Assembly (NCBI GenBank): GCA_037141255.1
Contig: JBAXCX010000006.1
Coordinates: forward strand, 1-46,725
Origin: IMCC26207 sp037141255
GTDB lineage: Bacteria; Actinomycetota; Acidimicrobiia; Acidimicrobiales; Microtrichaceae
DNA: 46,725 bases
Direction of reading: 5' to 3'
The notes below the pieces were generated by a model. The model was not told where the DNA came from, searched no databases, and saw nothing but the letters and a program-made list of their open reading frames with translations. Below are positions 15,004-23,702 of this stretch, piece after piece. Numbering within the stretch: the stretch's first letter is position 1; every line of letters begins with the position of its first letter. Both the position numbers and the translations under genes were made by a program.

Positions 15004-16131
15004 GTGCGCTCCTACCTTGATCACGCGTCAAACTCGCCCATGCGGGCAAGCGCCATAGAGGCCATGACTGAGTGGTATGCCGGCATGGGTGGCGACCCAT
15101 CGAGGATCTATGCAGAAGGCATGCAGTCCAGAGTCGAACTTGAGGTGGCCCGAGAGCAGGTCGCAGAGTTGTTAGGCGCTCGCCCACGAGAAGTCGTCTT
15201 TACCTCGGGGGCCACCGAGTCAATTGCCGCTGCAAGCTTTGGTGCCGTGCAACGAGCAGTGTCCCGAACGGGCTCTCCCAATTCCCATGTTGTGTACTCG
15301 GCTGTAGAACATTCGGCCGTTCGGGAATGGGCGCGGCGTAACGAACACACAGAAGTTGGGGTTGACCCGGTCGGCCGTGTCGACCCGGCAGAACTGCTCG
15401 GGGCGATCACGGCGAACACATCTCTGGTGCACCTGCAGTGGGGTAATCACGAGGTGGGAACGCTGCAGCCAATCAGCGAGGTGGCCGAAGGTTGCGGTGA
15501 CCTTGACCTGCTTCTTCATGTTGACGCTGCTCAGGCAGTTGGCCGCGTCAAATTGAACTTTGCAAACCTTGGGGCCGATTTGATGTCGGTGTCTGCCCAT
15601 AAATTCGGTGGTCCGCCCGGTGTAGGCGCTTTGTTGATCCGAAAAGGTCTTCGAATCGAGCCGTTACTAGTCGGAGGAGAACAAGAGCGGGCACGGCGCG
15701 GGGGTATGGAGAATCTGCCGGCCGTTTTGGGGTTTGCTGCCGCTGCTCAAGAATGCGGCCAGGCACTCGATCAGGAGTCGGAGCTGAATAGGGCACAAAC
15801 CGAACGCATCATTCAGTGGGCCGCAGAATTTAGCGGAGTCGAAGTGCTCGGGGACCCCGTGGACCGACTCCCCCACATTGTTTGTCTCGGGCTGGAGGGT
15901 CTGGAACCCCAGCCAGTCCTGCTAGGTCTCGACCAAGCAGGAATTGCGGTGCATTCCGGTAATTCCTGCAGCAGCGAATCACTAGAACCAAGCCCGATCC
16001 TGCAGGCCATGGGTGTGGATGCTGCGCATTCCTTGCGAATCTCGGTGGGATGGAACACGCTCTCAAGCGATATCGATCATCTGCTCGTCACGCTGGCGCA
16101 AGTCATTGCCGATCTGCGCCAGCTTCGATAA
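15004..16131 (+). CDS. Cysteine desulfurase (NifS/IscS-type, PLP-dependent)
   Basis: This 375-residue fold-type I PLP enzyme converts cysteine to alanine and enzyme-bound persulfide. It shows YLDHASNSP at the start, VVFTSGATESIA, VEHSAV with His103, HVDAAQAVG with Asp174 and Gln177, the PLP lysine in SAHKFGGPPG (Lys200), RRGGMENLP and the active-site cysteine in SGNSCSSESLEPS (Cys322). The long SxSLEPS loop fits the IscS/NifS class. The GTG start gives the family N-terminus (YLDHA). It follows the SufR-like regulator by 17 bases, so it probably belongs to that regulon. In this position it could supply sulfur for Fe-S clusters or tRNA thiolation; no mnmA is seen in the window. Confidence 0.93.
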   Translation: MRSYLDHASNSPMRASAIEAMTEWYAGMGGDPSRIYAEGMQSRVELEVAREQVAELLGARPREVVFTSGATESIAAASFGAVQRAVSRTGSPNSHVVYSAVEHSAVREWARRNEHTEVGVDPVGRVDPAELLGAITANTSLVHLQWGNHEVGTLQPISEVAEGCGDLDLLLHVDAAQAVGRVKLNFANLGADLMSVSAHKFGGPPGVGALLIRKGLRIEPLLVGGEQERARRGGMENLPAVLGFAAAAQECGQALDQESELNRAQTERIIQWAAEFSGVEVLGDPVDRLPHIVCLGLEGLEPQPVLLGLDQAGIAVHSGNSCSSESLEPSPILQAMGVDAAHSLRISVGWNTLSSDIDHLLVTLAQVIADLRQLR

Positions 16132-16159
16132 CTCCCGCCAACTCGCTACGCTGCGAGCT

Positions 16160-16798
16160 GTGCTCAATGACCAATTGTTGCCAACTGCTGTGATCTTTGA
16201 TCTTGACGGCGTGATTCGAGACTGGAACGAGTCCGAGATCTCTGAAGTGGAAGTTGCCTACGGTCTCGATCCCGGCACCATTCTCTCTGTCGGGTTCGGG
16301 ACTGACCTTGGAAGAGCGGCAATGACTGGCGAGATTGATTACCGAACCTGGATGAACGCGATTCGCAAACAGGTGATCTCGCAACATGGAACTGAGGCCT
16401 CTGGGGCACTTGACGCATGGGAGGCAAACGTGGGACTCGTCAACTTGCAGATGCTCCAAGTTCTGCGCTCTGTTCGCAGCGAAGCAACAGTGGCGTTGTT
16501 GTCGAATGGCACCACTCGCTTGCGCAGAGACTTAGCTGTGCTTGACCTCACTGATGAGTTCGACGCAATCTTCAACACCGCTGAAATAGGGATCGCAAAA
16601 CCTGACCCTGCCGTGTTCAACCATGTGCTGGCCGAACTTGAGACCACCCCCGCTGAAACCCTCTTTATTGATGACCTAGAGATGAACGTGAGCGCGGCTC
16701 GTTCCCTCGGCATTGGCGCACACCAGCATCTCGCTGCCGAATCCACCGTTGAGTTCCTGCTCGGTACGGGGCTGTCGATGCGAGGGATCTCAGCCTGA
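16160..16798 (+). CDS. HAD-superfamily hydrolase
   Basis: This 212-residue haloacid dehalogenase-like hydrolase has motif I VIFDLDGVIRD (nucleophile Asp14, acid/base Asp16), motif II LSNGTTRL, the lysine of motif III in EIGIAKPDPAVF and motif IV FIDDLEMNV. A helical cap lies between motifs I and II. It is probably a small-molecule phosphatase. The start is inferred as GTG 16160, just before motif I and 28 bases after the cysteine desulfurase stop; no strong ribosome binding site is visible. The stop overlaps the next ATG by one base (TGATG), so it is coupled to the SixA-like gene. Confidence 0.85.
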   Translation: MLNDQLLPTAVIFDLDGVIRDWNESEISEVEVAYGLDPGTILSVGFGTDLGRAAMTGEIDYRTWMNAIRKQVISQHGTEASGALDAWEANVGLVNLQMLQVLRSVRSEATVALLSNGTTRLRRDLAVLDLTDEFDAIFNTAEIGIAKPDPAVFNHVLAELETTPAETLFIDDLEMNVSAARSLGIGAHQHLAAESTVEFLLGTGLSMRGISA

Positions 16799-17262
16799 TG
16801 ACGCTCTACTTCGTTCGCCACGCCTCGGCGGGACAGCGAGACAATTCGAATGCGCTTGACCATGATCGTCCGCTCGACGAGGCAGGACGCCTGCAGGCCG
16901 AAAAGCTCTCCGATTGGTTGCGGCACGTACCCATCACGCGAATTCTGTGCAGCCCGTTTCCTCGCTGCGTACAAACCATCAAACCCTTGGCACACGCTTT
17001 GAAATTGCCCATTGAACTCAATGACGCACTCGCTGAGTCAGCTGATATTGATCAGGCCTGGAAGTTGCTGACCAAAGCAGCCTCGAGCACAGCCGTTATC
17101 TGTAGCCATGGCGATGTGATTCCCGATTTGGTCCGTCGGGCACAGCTCCGAGGCCTGCATATTCCAGGAAAGTCGGGTTGCGCCAAGGGCTCCGTCTGGA
17201 CGCTTGACCACTGGGACGGCAAGCGGTTTGCCACCGGCGTCTACACCCCCATCACCCCCTGA
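16798..17262 (+). CDS. SixA-like histidine phosphatase
   Basis: This 154-residue short histidine phosphatase has the catalytic RHAS motif at residues 7-10 (RHA rather than RHG, typical of SixA), CSPFPRCVQTIKPLA, and the second catalytic histidine in ICSHGDVIPDL (His104). SixA proteins remove phosphate from phosphohistidine in E. coli; the target here is unknown. It is the last gene of the regulator-desulfurase-HAD group and starts on the last base of the HAD stop codon. Confidence 0.88.
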   Translation: MTLYFVRHASAGQRDNSNALDHDRPLDEAGRLQAEKLSDWLRHVPITRILCSPFPRCVQTIKPLAHALKLPIELNDALAESADIDQAWKLLTKAASSTAVICSHGDVIPDLVRRAQLRGLHIPGKSGCAKGSVWTLDHWDGKRFATGVYTPITP

Positions 17263-17352
17263 GGCATCCGCCAGCAGTTTCGGACTAGCATCTGCAGAAG
17301 TTGTTGAAGGTCCTGTGGGTACCGGGCCAATCGTGATTGGGAGGCGTTCATC

Positions 17353-18222
17353 ATGCGCAAAATCAGCGCAATCATTTCTTTTGCAGTACTGGCTTCATTG
17401 CTCGCTGCAGCCTGCACCCCTGGCGGGCCCGCCCCGCTTCAGTGGAAGGTTTCTCCTGCGTCCATCACCGTGAATAACACCGAGGATTATGACAAGGGCG
17501 ACGAGCCCTACGTGATGCAGCTTGGGTTCCGGTCCAAAATCGGCGTGCCCGATTCATCTGTTGTCACCTTTGCCTCACAGTGCTACGCCAACAAGATTCC
17601 GCCAACCGATGCTGGCGCTAACGGCGTCACGCTGCAGGTTCCCGCAGGCTCAGCAGACATTCTTCTTCCCAATGTGCAAAACCTTGATGTTGGCGATCTT
17701 GCACAGAACAATGCGCCATTCGAAATCATCGGCAGCCTGACGTTCGTGGCAGAAAGTGACCGCGCCGCATTCTTCTCGAGCTGCGCCGTGAGCGATGCGC
17801 TCCGGAGCCTGCTGGTTCCCGTGCTGCAAGATGCACTCAACCTGCTCATTGCTGCCTCGCCGGTGCCTCCCACGCAGGACCAACTGATTGCGCTCATCGT
17901 GGACAACATCAGCAACTTCGTCAATGGCCTCGGCAGCATCATTGCCTCGTTCATTGAAGGCCTCGGAAACCCCGATGACATCATTGGAGTGGCGGTGCAG
18001 ATCCACCTTCCCACTGCCGGAGCGCTCACTGATCTGATTCGTGCCGGTCTGGCAATTGGTGGCCTCTTCTCGCCTGGTCTTGAGCAGGGCTTCATTCCGA
18101 TTGATGGATTGCCAAGCAGCTTCCAGATCAAGCTTGGATCGCTGACTCCCTCAACCTCAACGTTCAGGTTTGTTAGCCCCGCGGCGGACTACACCTACGT
18201 GAGCAAGATCTCACTCGGCTAG
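17353..18222 (+). CDS. Secreted lipoprotein of unknown function
   Basis: This 289-residue protein has a signal peptide (MRKISAIISFAVLASLLAAAC) with the lipobox cysteine at residue 21. The mature part begins with a beta-rich region containing WKVSPASITVNNTEDYDKGDEPYVMQLGFRS, and has a helical middle (about 155-235) rich in Ile, Leu and Gly. I do not recognise a functional domain. A GGGAGG Shine-Dalgarno sequence is eight bases before the ATG. A 90-base gap to the previous gene suggests its own promoter. The stop codon shares the palindrome CTAG with the stop of the convergent dehydrogenase-like gene. Confidence 0.8.
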   Translation: MRKISAIISFAVLASLLAAACTPGGPAPLQWKVSPASITVNNTEDYDKGDEPYVMQLGFRSKIGVPDSSVVTFASQCYANKIPPTDAGANGVTLQVPAGSADILLPNVQNLDVGDLAQNNAPFEIIGSLTFVAESDRAAFFSSCAVSDALRSLLVPVLQDALNLLIAASPVPPTQDQLIALIVDNISNFVNGLGSIIASFIEGLGNPDDIIGVAVQIHLPTAGALTDLIRAGLAIGGLFSPGLEQGFIPIDGLPSSFQIKLGSLTPSTSTFRFVSPAADYTYVSKISLG

Positions 18223-19448
18223 CGCTGCGGAATTCGCTCTTCCATGCCCCAGGGCGAGTTGTACTCCCCTGCAAGCAACTCTAAGAACGGTGCTGGGTTC
18301 ATGGCCTCGGGGCCAAGAACTCCTGCGCCCGACCACAGGCCTGCATCGATCAGTTCGCAGGCAACCACAGGTCCGACTGCGGTTTGCCAGACTACGGCCT
18401 GCACGCCATCACGGCCCATGGTCTCTTCATTGTCGACTACATGATACAGATACACCTCCCGAGGTGAAGGCTCTGCTCCCGGGCTCGCCTTGCCAAGGCC
18501 GGTCACCCACGTACCCGCGCAGGTCTTGCCCTCGATGCGGTCGCCGAGCCCAGCAGGATCGGGCAAGCAAGCGGCAACGACATCACGAGGCGAGACCTTG
18601 GCACCTCTTACGTTCACCGGATTCGTTCCGTCAAGCCCCAGCTTGTGCAGCGTCTCGAGCACGGCAATGAACTCGTCCCCTAAACCGTATTTAAAAGTCA
18701 CTCGGTTACAGTCAATCCACCGGGGAACAAGGAGCACTTCTTCATGTTCAACGTTGACGCACTCAACGTCTCCAATTCCTTCGGGAAAGTGAAAAATCTC
18801 CGGCTGCGAGAAAGGAGCCGTGGTGAACCACCCGCGCTCCCGCTCCCAAATCACGGGCGGATTCAAGCATTCCTCGATTACCGTCCAGATGGAAAATGTT
18901 GGCGCAAACTCGTAGCCGCGCACCGTCATGTTGGCCCCATCACGAATACCCACCTCGTGGATTCCAGAGAAAAGCTCATCTGCAGCGTGCCGTGCAAATA
19001 CATCGGCAATGCCAGGCTCGATTCCCATGCCACACAGGGCAAGTAGTCCGCGCTCCTCCCACTGTGCAGACTGTTCAAATTGAAGGTCTCCGAGTTTGAC
19101 GCCGCACAGCTCGGTGGGTTGATCCGGATGCGGGGTCGAGATCGACATGGCCATATCCATGTAGTGAACTCCCGCATCGAACGCACCAGTGAAGATCCCT
19201 AAAACAAAGCGAGGGTCAGCCGCATTCATCACGAGGTCAGCTTTGCAAGCATCGGCAGCGGCAGTTACGGCCGCTGCATCTGAAGCGTCCAGCTCTTGAG
19301 CGGAATAACGGTCATCGCGCGCAGCCACACGTTGGGCCTTTCCAAGATCGATATCTGCCACGGTGATTGACTCGATAAAGCGACGCTTGGACGCAATCGC
19401 GCAGAACGCCTCACCAACACCACCAGCACCAACCAAAAGGATTCTCAT
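18219..19448 (-). CDS. Saccharopine dehydrogenase-like oxidoreductase
   Basis: This 409-residue protein has an N-terminal Rossmann fold (MRILLVGAGGVGEAFCAIA; GxGGVG at about residues 7-12) and the family regions VMNAADPRFVLGIFTGAFDAGVHYMDMAMS and ALCGMGIEPGIADVFARHA. It matches the saccharopine dehydrogenase / LYS9-like superfamily, whose members act on diverse amino-acid-like or polyamine substrates (for example carboxynorspermidine dehydrogenase). The start at 19448 gives the typical N-terminus; the longer frame to 19595 overlaps ccmI and is rejected. It follows ccmI by 19 bases on the same strand. No link to heme or cytochrome c is known for the family. Confidence 0.88.
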   Translation of the reverse strand: MRILLVGAGGVGEAFCAIASKRRFIESITVADIDLGKAQRVAARDDRYSAQELDASDAAAVTAAADACKADLVMNAADPRFVLGIFTGAFDAGVHYMDMAMSISTPHPDQPTELCGVKLGDLQFEQSAQWEERGLLALCGMGIEPGIADVFARHAADELFSGIHEVGIRDGANMTVRGYEFAPTFSIWTVIEECLNPPVIWERERGWFTTAPFSQPEIFHFPEGIGDVECVNVEHEEVLLVPRWIDCNRVTFKYGLGDEFIAVLETLHKLGLDGTNPVNVRGAKVSPRDVVAACLPDPAGLGDRIEGKTCAGTWVTGLGKASPGAEPSPREVYLYHVVDNEETMGRDGVQAVVWQTAVGPVVACELIDAGLWSGAGVLGPEAMNPAPFLELLAGEYNSPWGMEERIPQR

Positions 19449-19467
19449 GCCCACACAGTACCGAGAC

Positions 19468-20661
19468 TCAACCGCCGTTTCGGTTTGGAATTCTTGGCAC
19501 GGCGGTTGAGCTCGTAGTGCTGGAGCTACCAGCGGCCGCACTCGGCGGCGTTGTAGCCGCAGCGATTGAGGAAGCCAGCCTCTCGGGATCGCCAATCAGG
19601 AACGAGATTTTGGGCCGAGGAAGGCCCTGCAGTGTGCTCAGGTCGTTCTGAGCATCAGCAAATCGAGAGTCCGCAGCAGCAAGCGAAGCCCTCAGCAAGA
19701 GCGCATCTGCAAACTGTGGGGAAACCTGAAGCGCTTCATTGAGGTGTTGGTTCGCAGCGGGCAGATCCGAAACTTCTGGCCCCACCTTGCTGAGGGCCAG
19801 CGATACCAGCGCATCAAGATTCTGGGGGTTCTGAGCAACCTCAGCCTGCAGGCAGGCTCCGAGTGAATCGAGGAACGCTTGATTGAACTGCTGACCTTTT
19901 TTTTGCTCTTGAGCGGCTTGTTGCCAACACTCGCGGGTTCCAACATCAACGAGCCCAAAGAAGATCTTTCGTTCAAGCCCCTGAGACTGAAGCACCTGCA
20001 CAGCAGCAGGTGACGGCGCACTTGCATAGAACACATTGAGTTCATTCGCAGCACTTTGATAGTCGAGAGCAGTTGCGGCCACACTCGCCCGAAAAACTCG
20101 AACGTCGGGGAACTTCGGATTCAGTGCAATAACTTTGTCGAAGTTTGCTGTGCCTTTGGCTGGTTGATCATCACGCACATAGGCCCAACCCTGATAGGTA
20201 AGTGCCTCAAGGTTCTCGGGAGCTTCGGCCAAAATCTCGTCGTAACAATCAATTCCTTCGGCCGGCTTCTGGAAGGAAGTTCGTTGGCAAGTCGCGAGTC
20301 GCTGCCGAAGCGTGCCCGCAGAACCTGTGATTGCGTTATCGCCGCGCTGCCCCGAACCTCGAGCAACCAACACTCCAGCTAGAGCCGCGAATGCCAACAC
20401 GCCGAGCACCATCGCAAGGGATCGCCAGCGAGGACTGCCCGACCGCTGCTGAGCACTGCTCGCTGAAGCCGCTTTGGTGGTGCTGCCCTTCGAGTCGAGT
20501 TCACGTAAGACCTGCGCTGCGCGCAGCGTGTACTCCTCTTTGAGCGTTCGGTAGTCCTGCTCATCCATGTCACCGGCCGAGAACTCGCTCTCAAGGTCTT
20601 CGATCGAGCCGAGCAGATGCTCCCGCTCCTCCTCGAGCAGCGCACGATCATCAGGGCTCAT
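19468..20661 (-). CDS. ccmI: CcmI-like cytochrome c biogenesis protein with TPRs
   Basis: This 397-residue protein has an acidic N-terminal helix region (MSPDDRALLEEEREHLLGSIEDLESEFSAGDMDEQDY), a transmembrane segment near 85-105 (SLAMVLGVLAFAALAGVLVA), then tetratricopeptide-like repeats (NLEALTYQGWAYVRDDQPAKGTANFDKVIALNP and NLDALVSLALSKVG...HLNEALQVSPQFADALLLRA). In System I, CcmI holds apocytochrome c for the heme lyase. The C-terminus is Ser/Thr/Ala-rich. I place the start at ATG 20661, overlapping the ccmH stop by 11 bases; ATG 20679 is an alternative. The N-terminus with EYTLRAAQVLREL fits the CcmI signature (D-Y-...-L-x-R-V/L). Confidence 0.82.
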   Translation of the reverse strand: MSPDDRALLEEEREHLLGSIEDLESEFSAGDMDEQDYRTLKEEYTLRAAQVLRELDSKGSTTKAASASSAQQRSGSPRWRSLAMVLGVLAFAALAGVLVARGSGQRGDNAITGSAGTLRQRLATCQRTSFQKPAEGIDCYDEILAEAPENLEALTYQGWAYVRDDQPAKGTANFDKVIALNPKFPDVRVFRASVAATALDYQSAANELNVFYASAPSPAAVQVLQSQGLERKIFFGLVDVGTRECWQQAAQEQKKGQQFNQAFLDSLGACLQAEVAQNPQNLDALVSLALSKVGPEVSDLPAANQHLNEALQVSPQFADALLLRASLAAADSRFADAQNDLSTLQGLPRPKISFLIGDPERLASSIAAATTPPSAAAGSSSTTSSTAVPRIPNRNGG

Positions 20662-21205
20662 GGTTAACACCTGAGTCATCGTTGCGGTCAGGCTCAGCAG
20701 GCTCCTCGCGACCCTTCGCTGCCGAGCCTGACTGTCGCTGTTCAAGCGCAACCTCCACGAGAGCTTGGTCTTCGCTGCTCAGCGGTTGAACCGCACCGCT
20801 CGAGCGTCGAACCCGAAGGCTTTCTGCGAGCAACAGAGCTGCAGCCGCTACAACAATCACGGGGATCACCCAGACCAACGACCCAACGCCTGTAGATGGC
20901 GGTGTGAGTAGCACACCGTCATAGCGGTCAGCGAAAAAGTTCAGAATCTCATCATTGGTTTGACCCTGCTTCATCTGTGCAGAAATCTCGCTGCGAAACT
21001 GCACGGCGATGGGAGCCGCAGAACCAGCTACGGACTCACCTACACACTGCACGCACTTAATCTGCGCAGCAATTGCAAAGAGGCGGTCATCGCTGGTGCC
21101 CTTCGTTGGTGAAGTACCCGAAGCGCTGATGAAGAACACCACCAGAATCACCGCCATAAGTGCCCACCACCACCACCTTTGCCGCTGCGAGTGTGGCTGC
21201 TTCAT
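20651..21205 (-). CDS. ccmH: CcmH/CycL cytochrome c maturation thiol reductase
   Basis: This 184-residue protein has an N-terminal membrane segment (WWWWALMAVILVVFFISASG), the family motif CVQCVGESVAGSAAP with redox cysteines 51 and 54 (family LRCxxCQ), the helical FRSEISAQMKQGQTNDEILNFFADRYDGVLLTPP block, and a second membrane helix (SLVWVIPVIVVAAAALLLAE). CcmH helps keep apocytochrome c thiols reduced and docks to CcmF. The start overlaps the ccmG stop by four bases. The charged C-terminal tail is extra. Confidence 0.92.
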   Translation of the reverse strand: MKQPHSQRQRWWWWALMAVILVVFFISASGTSPTKGTSDDRLFAIAAQIKCVQCVGESVAGSAAPIAVQFRSEISAQMKQGQTNDEILNFFADRYDGVLLTPPSTGVGSLVWVIPVIVVAAAALLLAESLRVRRSSGAVQPLSSEDQALVEVALEQRQSGSAAKGREEPAEPDRNDDSGVNHEP

Positions 21206-21750
21206 GACGCACCTCTCGTGGCCCGGGCAACGTATTTTTCCAATGCATCCGCGGTGATTCCGCCTTCAAACTTGGCCACAACAGTTCCTGCTGGGTCAAT
21301 CAGAAATGACTCAGGCAACCCTTTGACGCCGTAGTCAAGCGCCACAGCTCCCGTGCCTTTTGTGAGGACCGGCCAGTCGCCGCCATTGTCGGCAAAGAAC
21401 TTCTCGACGTTTGCTGCGGAATCATCGAAGGCCACACTCACCACACGCAGTCCGGTGGTAGCCCGAGACGCGTCGATCTTTACGAGCTCAGGCTGCTCCG
21501 CAACACAGGGCGGACACCAGGTCGCGAAGAAGTTGACCAGTACCCACTCGCCCCGAGCAGAGTCCAGATTGAATTGCTCGCCACGCAGAGTGGTTCCAGC
21601 AAGTTCCGGTGCAATCTTGCCGAGCAACGGACTCGTTACCTTGGACTGCCCACCCTTGGGACTGACCACGAACAACAACACCAGCGCCAACACCGCGACA
21701 CCCACGATCCCCGCAATAATCGGCGCCCGTCGAGGAGCTGATGTACTCAC
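21202..21750 (-). CDS. ccmG: CcmG/DsbE-like thioredoxin
   Basis: This 182-residue membrane-anchored thioredoxin has an N-terminal transmembrane segment (residues 11-30), the LVNFFATWCPPCVAEQPEL active site with Cys79 and Cys82, and the GLPESFLIDPAGTVVAKFEGG block containing the cis-Pro region. It reduces the CXXCH motif of apocytochrome c through CcmH. It overlaps ccmF and ccmH by four bases each, within the leftward ccm operon. Confidence 0.94.
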   Translation of the reverse strand: MSTSAPRRAPIIAGIVGVAVLALVLLFVVSPKGGQSKVTSPLLGKIAPELAGTTLRGEQFNLDSARGEWVLVNFFATWCPPCVAEQPELVKIDASRATTGLRVVSVAFDDSAANVEKFFADNGGDWPVLTKGTGAVALDYGVKGLPESFLIDPAGTVVAKFEGGITADALEKYVARATRGAS

Positions 21751-23702
21751 GCCGAGACCTGCTCAATCGGCGCTGCGGCCGACACCGCGTCGAGCGGGTT
21801 TCTTCGCCGGCCGGGGAAGAGCGCCAAGATCGTGCCGAGCACCATGATGAGTCCACCGATCCAGAGCCAGGTGACCATGGGTTGAACCACGACACGAAGC
21901 CCGAGCGAGGTATCCGACTCAGTTGGAGCAGAGGTGATGGACAACATGACGTCGTCGCGCAGACCTGCCTTGACCGATGGGGTCGGGATGGTCTGCCCGG
22001 ATTGCCGATAGCGATTCAGCTGAGGCTCATAGACCTGCTGCCCATCCACCTTGATTCGTGCCAGCAACTCAATTCTGTTCGGCTGATCCACTGTTCGCGA
22101 ACTCAAATACTGCAGGGTATGCCCCGCTACTCGAGCCGTCTCGCCTTCTTTGAGCGTGAACTCCCCTTGACTCATGAAGCTCATGGAAGCGGCGAGCGCC
22201 ACACCAATCACGATCACTCCAAGGTGCACCACCATGCCGCCATTGGTTCGACCCACAAATCCTCTCCAACCAAGACGCCGAGTTGCCAACGCGATCTGGC
22301 GCAAAGCTGATCCGGCAGCAAACCCACCGAGGCCAAATGCCAGCAGGGCTGCAGCGCCGGTTGCGCCGAGCAATACCGCGATGAGCACCGCTGCTAGGCC
22401 TGTCCATGCCGGCCACCACAATCGTTCGCGGAGCAGTTCCCCCGAGGCCTTGCGCCACGGGAGCACTGGAGCCATCGCCATCAGCAGTAACAGGGTCAGT
22501 CCAATGGGCATCGTCATCCGACTGAAATACGGGGGGCCCACCGACAAGGTGTCGCCGGTAGTTGCTTCAATCACCAGCGGAAACACCGTGCCGAGCAGCA
22601 CCACAAACGCAAAGGCGGCAAACACCACGTTGTTGGCTAAGAACGCGCCCTCTCGAGACAGGGGCGAGTCAATGTGGCCCACTGAGCGCAGGCGGTCTCC
22701 GCGCCAGCCGATCAGTCCCACCGAAACGGCCACCACGAGGGCAAAAAATCCCAACAGAATTGGCCCGACGGCACCGGCAGAGAAGGCATGAACTGAGGCC
22801 ACCACTCCAGACCTAGTGAGGAAGGTGCCGAGGATGGTCAACGAGAAGGTTGCGCACAGCAGCGACAGGTTCCACACGCGCAGCATGCCGCGACGTTCTT
22901 GCACCATGACCGAATGCAAGTAGGCCGTCCCGGTCAACCAGGGCAGCAGAGATGCGTTCTCAACAGGGTCCCAACCCCAGTAGCCGCCCCAGCCAAGAAC
23001 TTCGTAGGACCACCACGCCCCCAAAATGATCCCGGCGGTCAAGAACCCCCAGGCAAACAGGGTCCACCGACGAGTTTCAACAAGCCACCCTTCGCCAACC
23101 CTGCCCGTTACCAGTGCGGCGATAGCAAACGCGAATGGCACCGTGAAGCCCACGTATCCCAAGTACAGCATGGGGGGATGAAACGCCATCAGGATGTGAT
23201 TCTGAAGCAGAGGGTTTGGGCCGGGACCATCAAAGCCGGGAAGGGGCAGGTTCCCTTTAAACGGGTTGGCTGCGGTCAGCATCAGGCCAAAGAAAAACAC
23301 GCAGACCGAGAACATCGTGATCAGTGCCCAAGCCACGAGTGAATCATCGAGACGTTTGCGGAACTTGTGGGCTACGACGACTAGGTATCCCGCAAGAATC
23401 AACCCCCAGAGCAGAATTGAGCCTTCAAGCGCAGACCACATCGAGGCTACGTTGAACAGCGCGGGTGTGGTTGAGGAGCCATGCTCTGCCACGTACTTGA
23501 GGGTGTAATCGCGTTGGATAAATGCCCGCTCCATCGCAGCCACCGAGAGGACCGCACCGAGCAGCACCACGAATGAATACGCTCGACCCATGCGCATCAG
23601 GTCAGGCCGGGAGCGCTTCAGGCCCGTCAGGATGACCGAGATCGCAAGGAGCGAACCGCCGAGCGCCAGGATCAACCCCGTCAGCCCCAGGGCTCTGTTC
23701 AC
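21747..23702 (-). CDS. ccmF: CcmF heme lyase subunit
   Basis: This 651-residue polytopic membrane protein is the System I heme lyase that attaches heme from holo-CcmE to apocytochrome c. The tryptophan-rich heme-handling WWD segment is at 238-249 (WGGYWGWDPVEN), flanked by conserved ILMAFHPPMLYLGYVG, FLTRSGVVASVHAF and QEWTL-like ALGSILLWG regions. About fourteen hydrophobic helices are visible, with a soluble periplasmic loop near the C-terminus (LKEGETARVAGHTLQYL) before the last helix. Length matches CcmF (about 640-660). It is coupled to ccmE and ccmG by four-base overlaps. Confidence 0.97.
   Translation of the reverse strand: MNRALGLTGLILALGGSLLAISVILTGLKRSRPDLMRMGRAYSFVVLLGAVLSVAAMERAFIQRDYTLKYVAEHGSSTTPALFNVASMWSALEGSILLWGLILAGYLVVVAHKFRKRLDDSLVAWALITMFSVCVFFFGLMLTAANPFKGNLPLPGFDGPGPNPLLQNHILMAFHPPMLYLGYVGFTVPFAFAIAALVTGRVGEGWLVETRRWTLFAWGFLTAGIILGAWWSYEVLGWGGYWGWDPVENASLLPWLTGTAYLHSVMVQERRGMLRVWNLSLLCATFSLTILGTFLTRSGVVASVHAFSAGAVGPILLGFFALVVAVSVGLIGWRGDRLRSVGHIDSPLSREGAFLANNVVFAAFAFVVLLGTVFPLVIEATTGDTLSVGPPYFSRMTMPIGLTLLLLMAMAPVLPWRKASGELLRERLWWPAWTGLAAVLIAVLLGATGAAALLAFGLGGFAAGSALRQIALATRRLGWRGFVGRTNGGMVVHLGVIVIGVALAASMSFMSQGEFTLKEGETARVAGHTLQYLSSRTVDQPNRIELLARIKVDGQQVYEPQLNRYRQSGQTIPTPSVKAGLRDDVMLSITSAPTESDTSLGLRVVVQPMVTWLWIGGLIMVLGTILALFPGRRRNPLDAVSAAAPIEQVSA

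Noticed and set aside
18219..18222. CTAG shared by two convergent stop codons as a special signal
   Set aside because: CTAG gives TAG on both strands, so this is an economical overlap and needs no further function.
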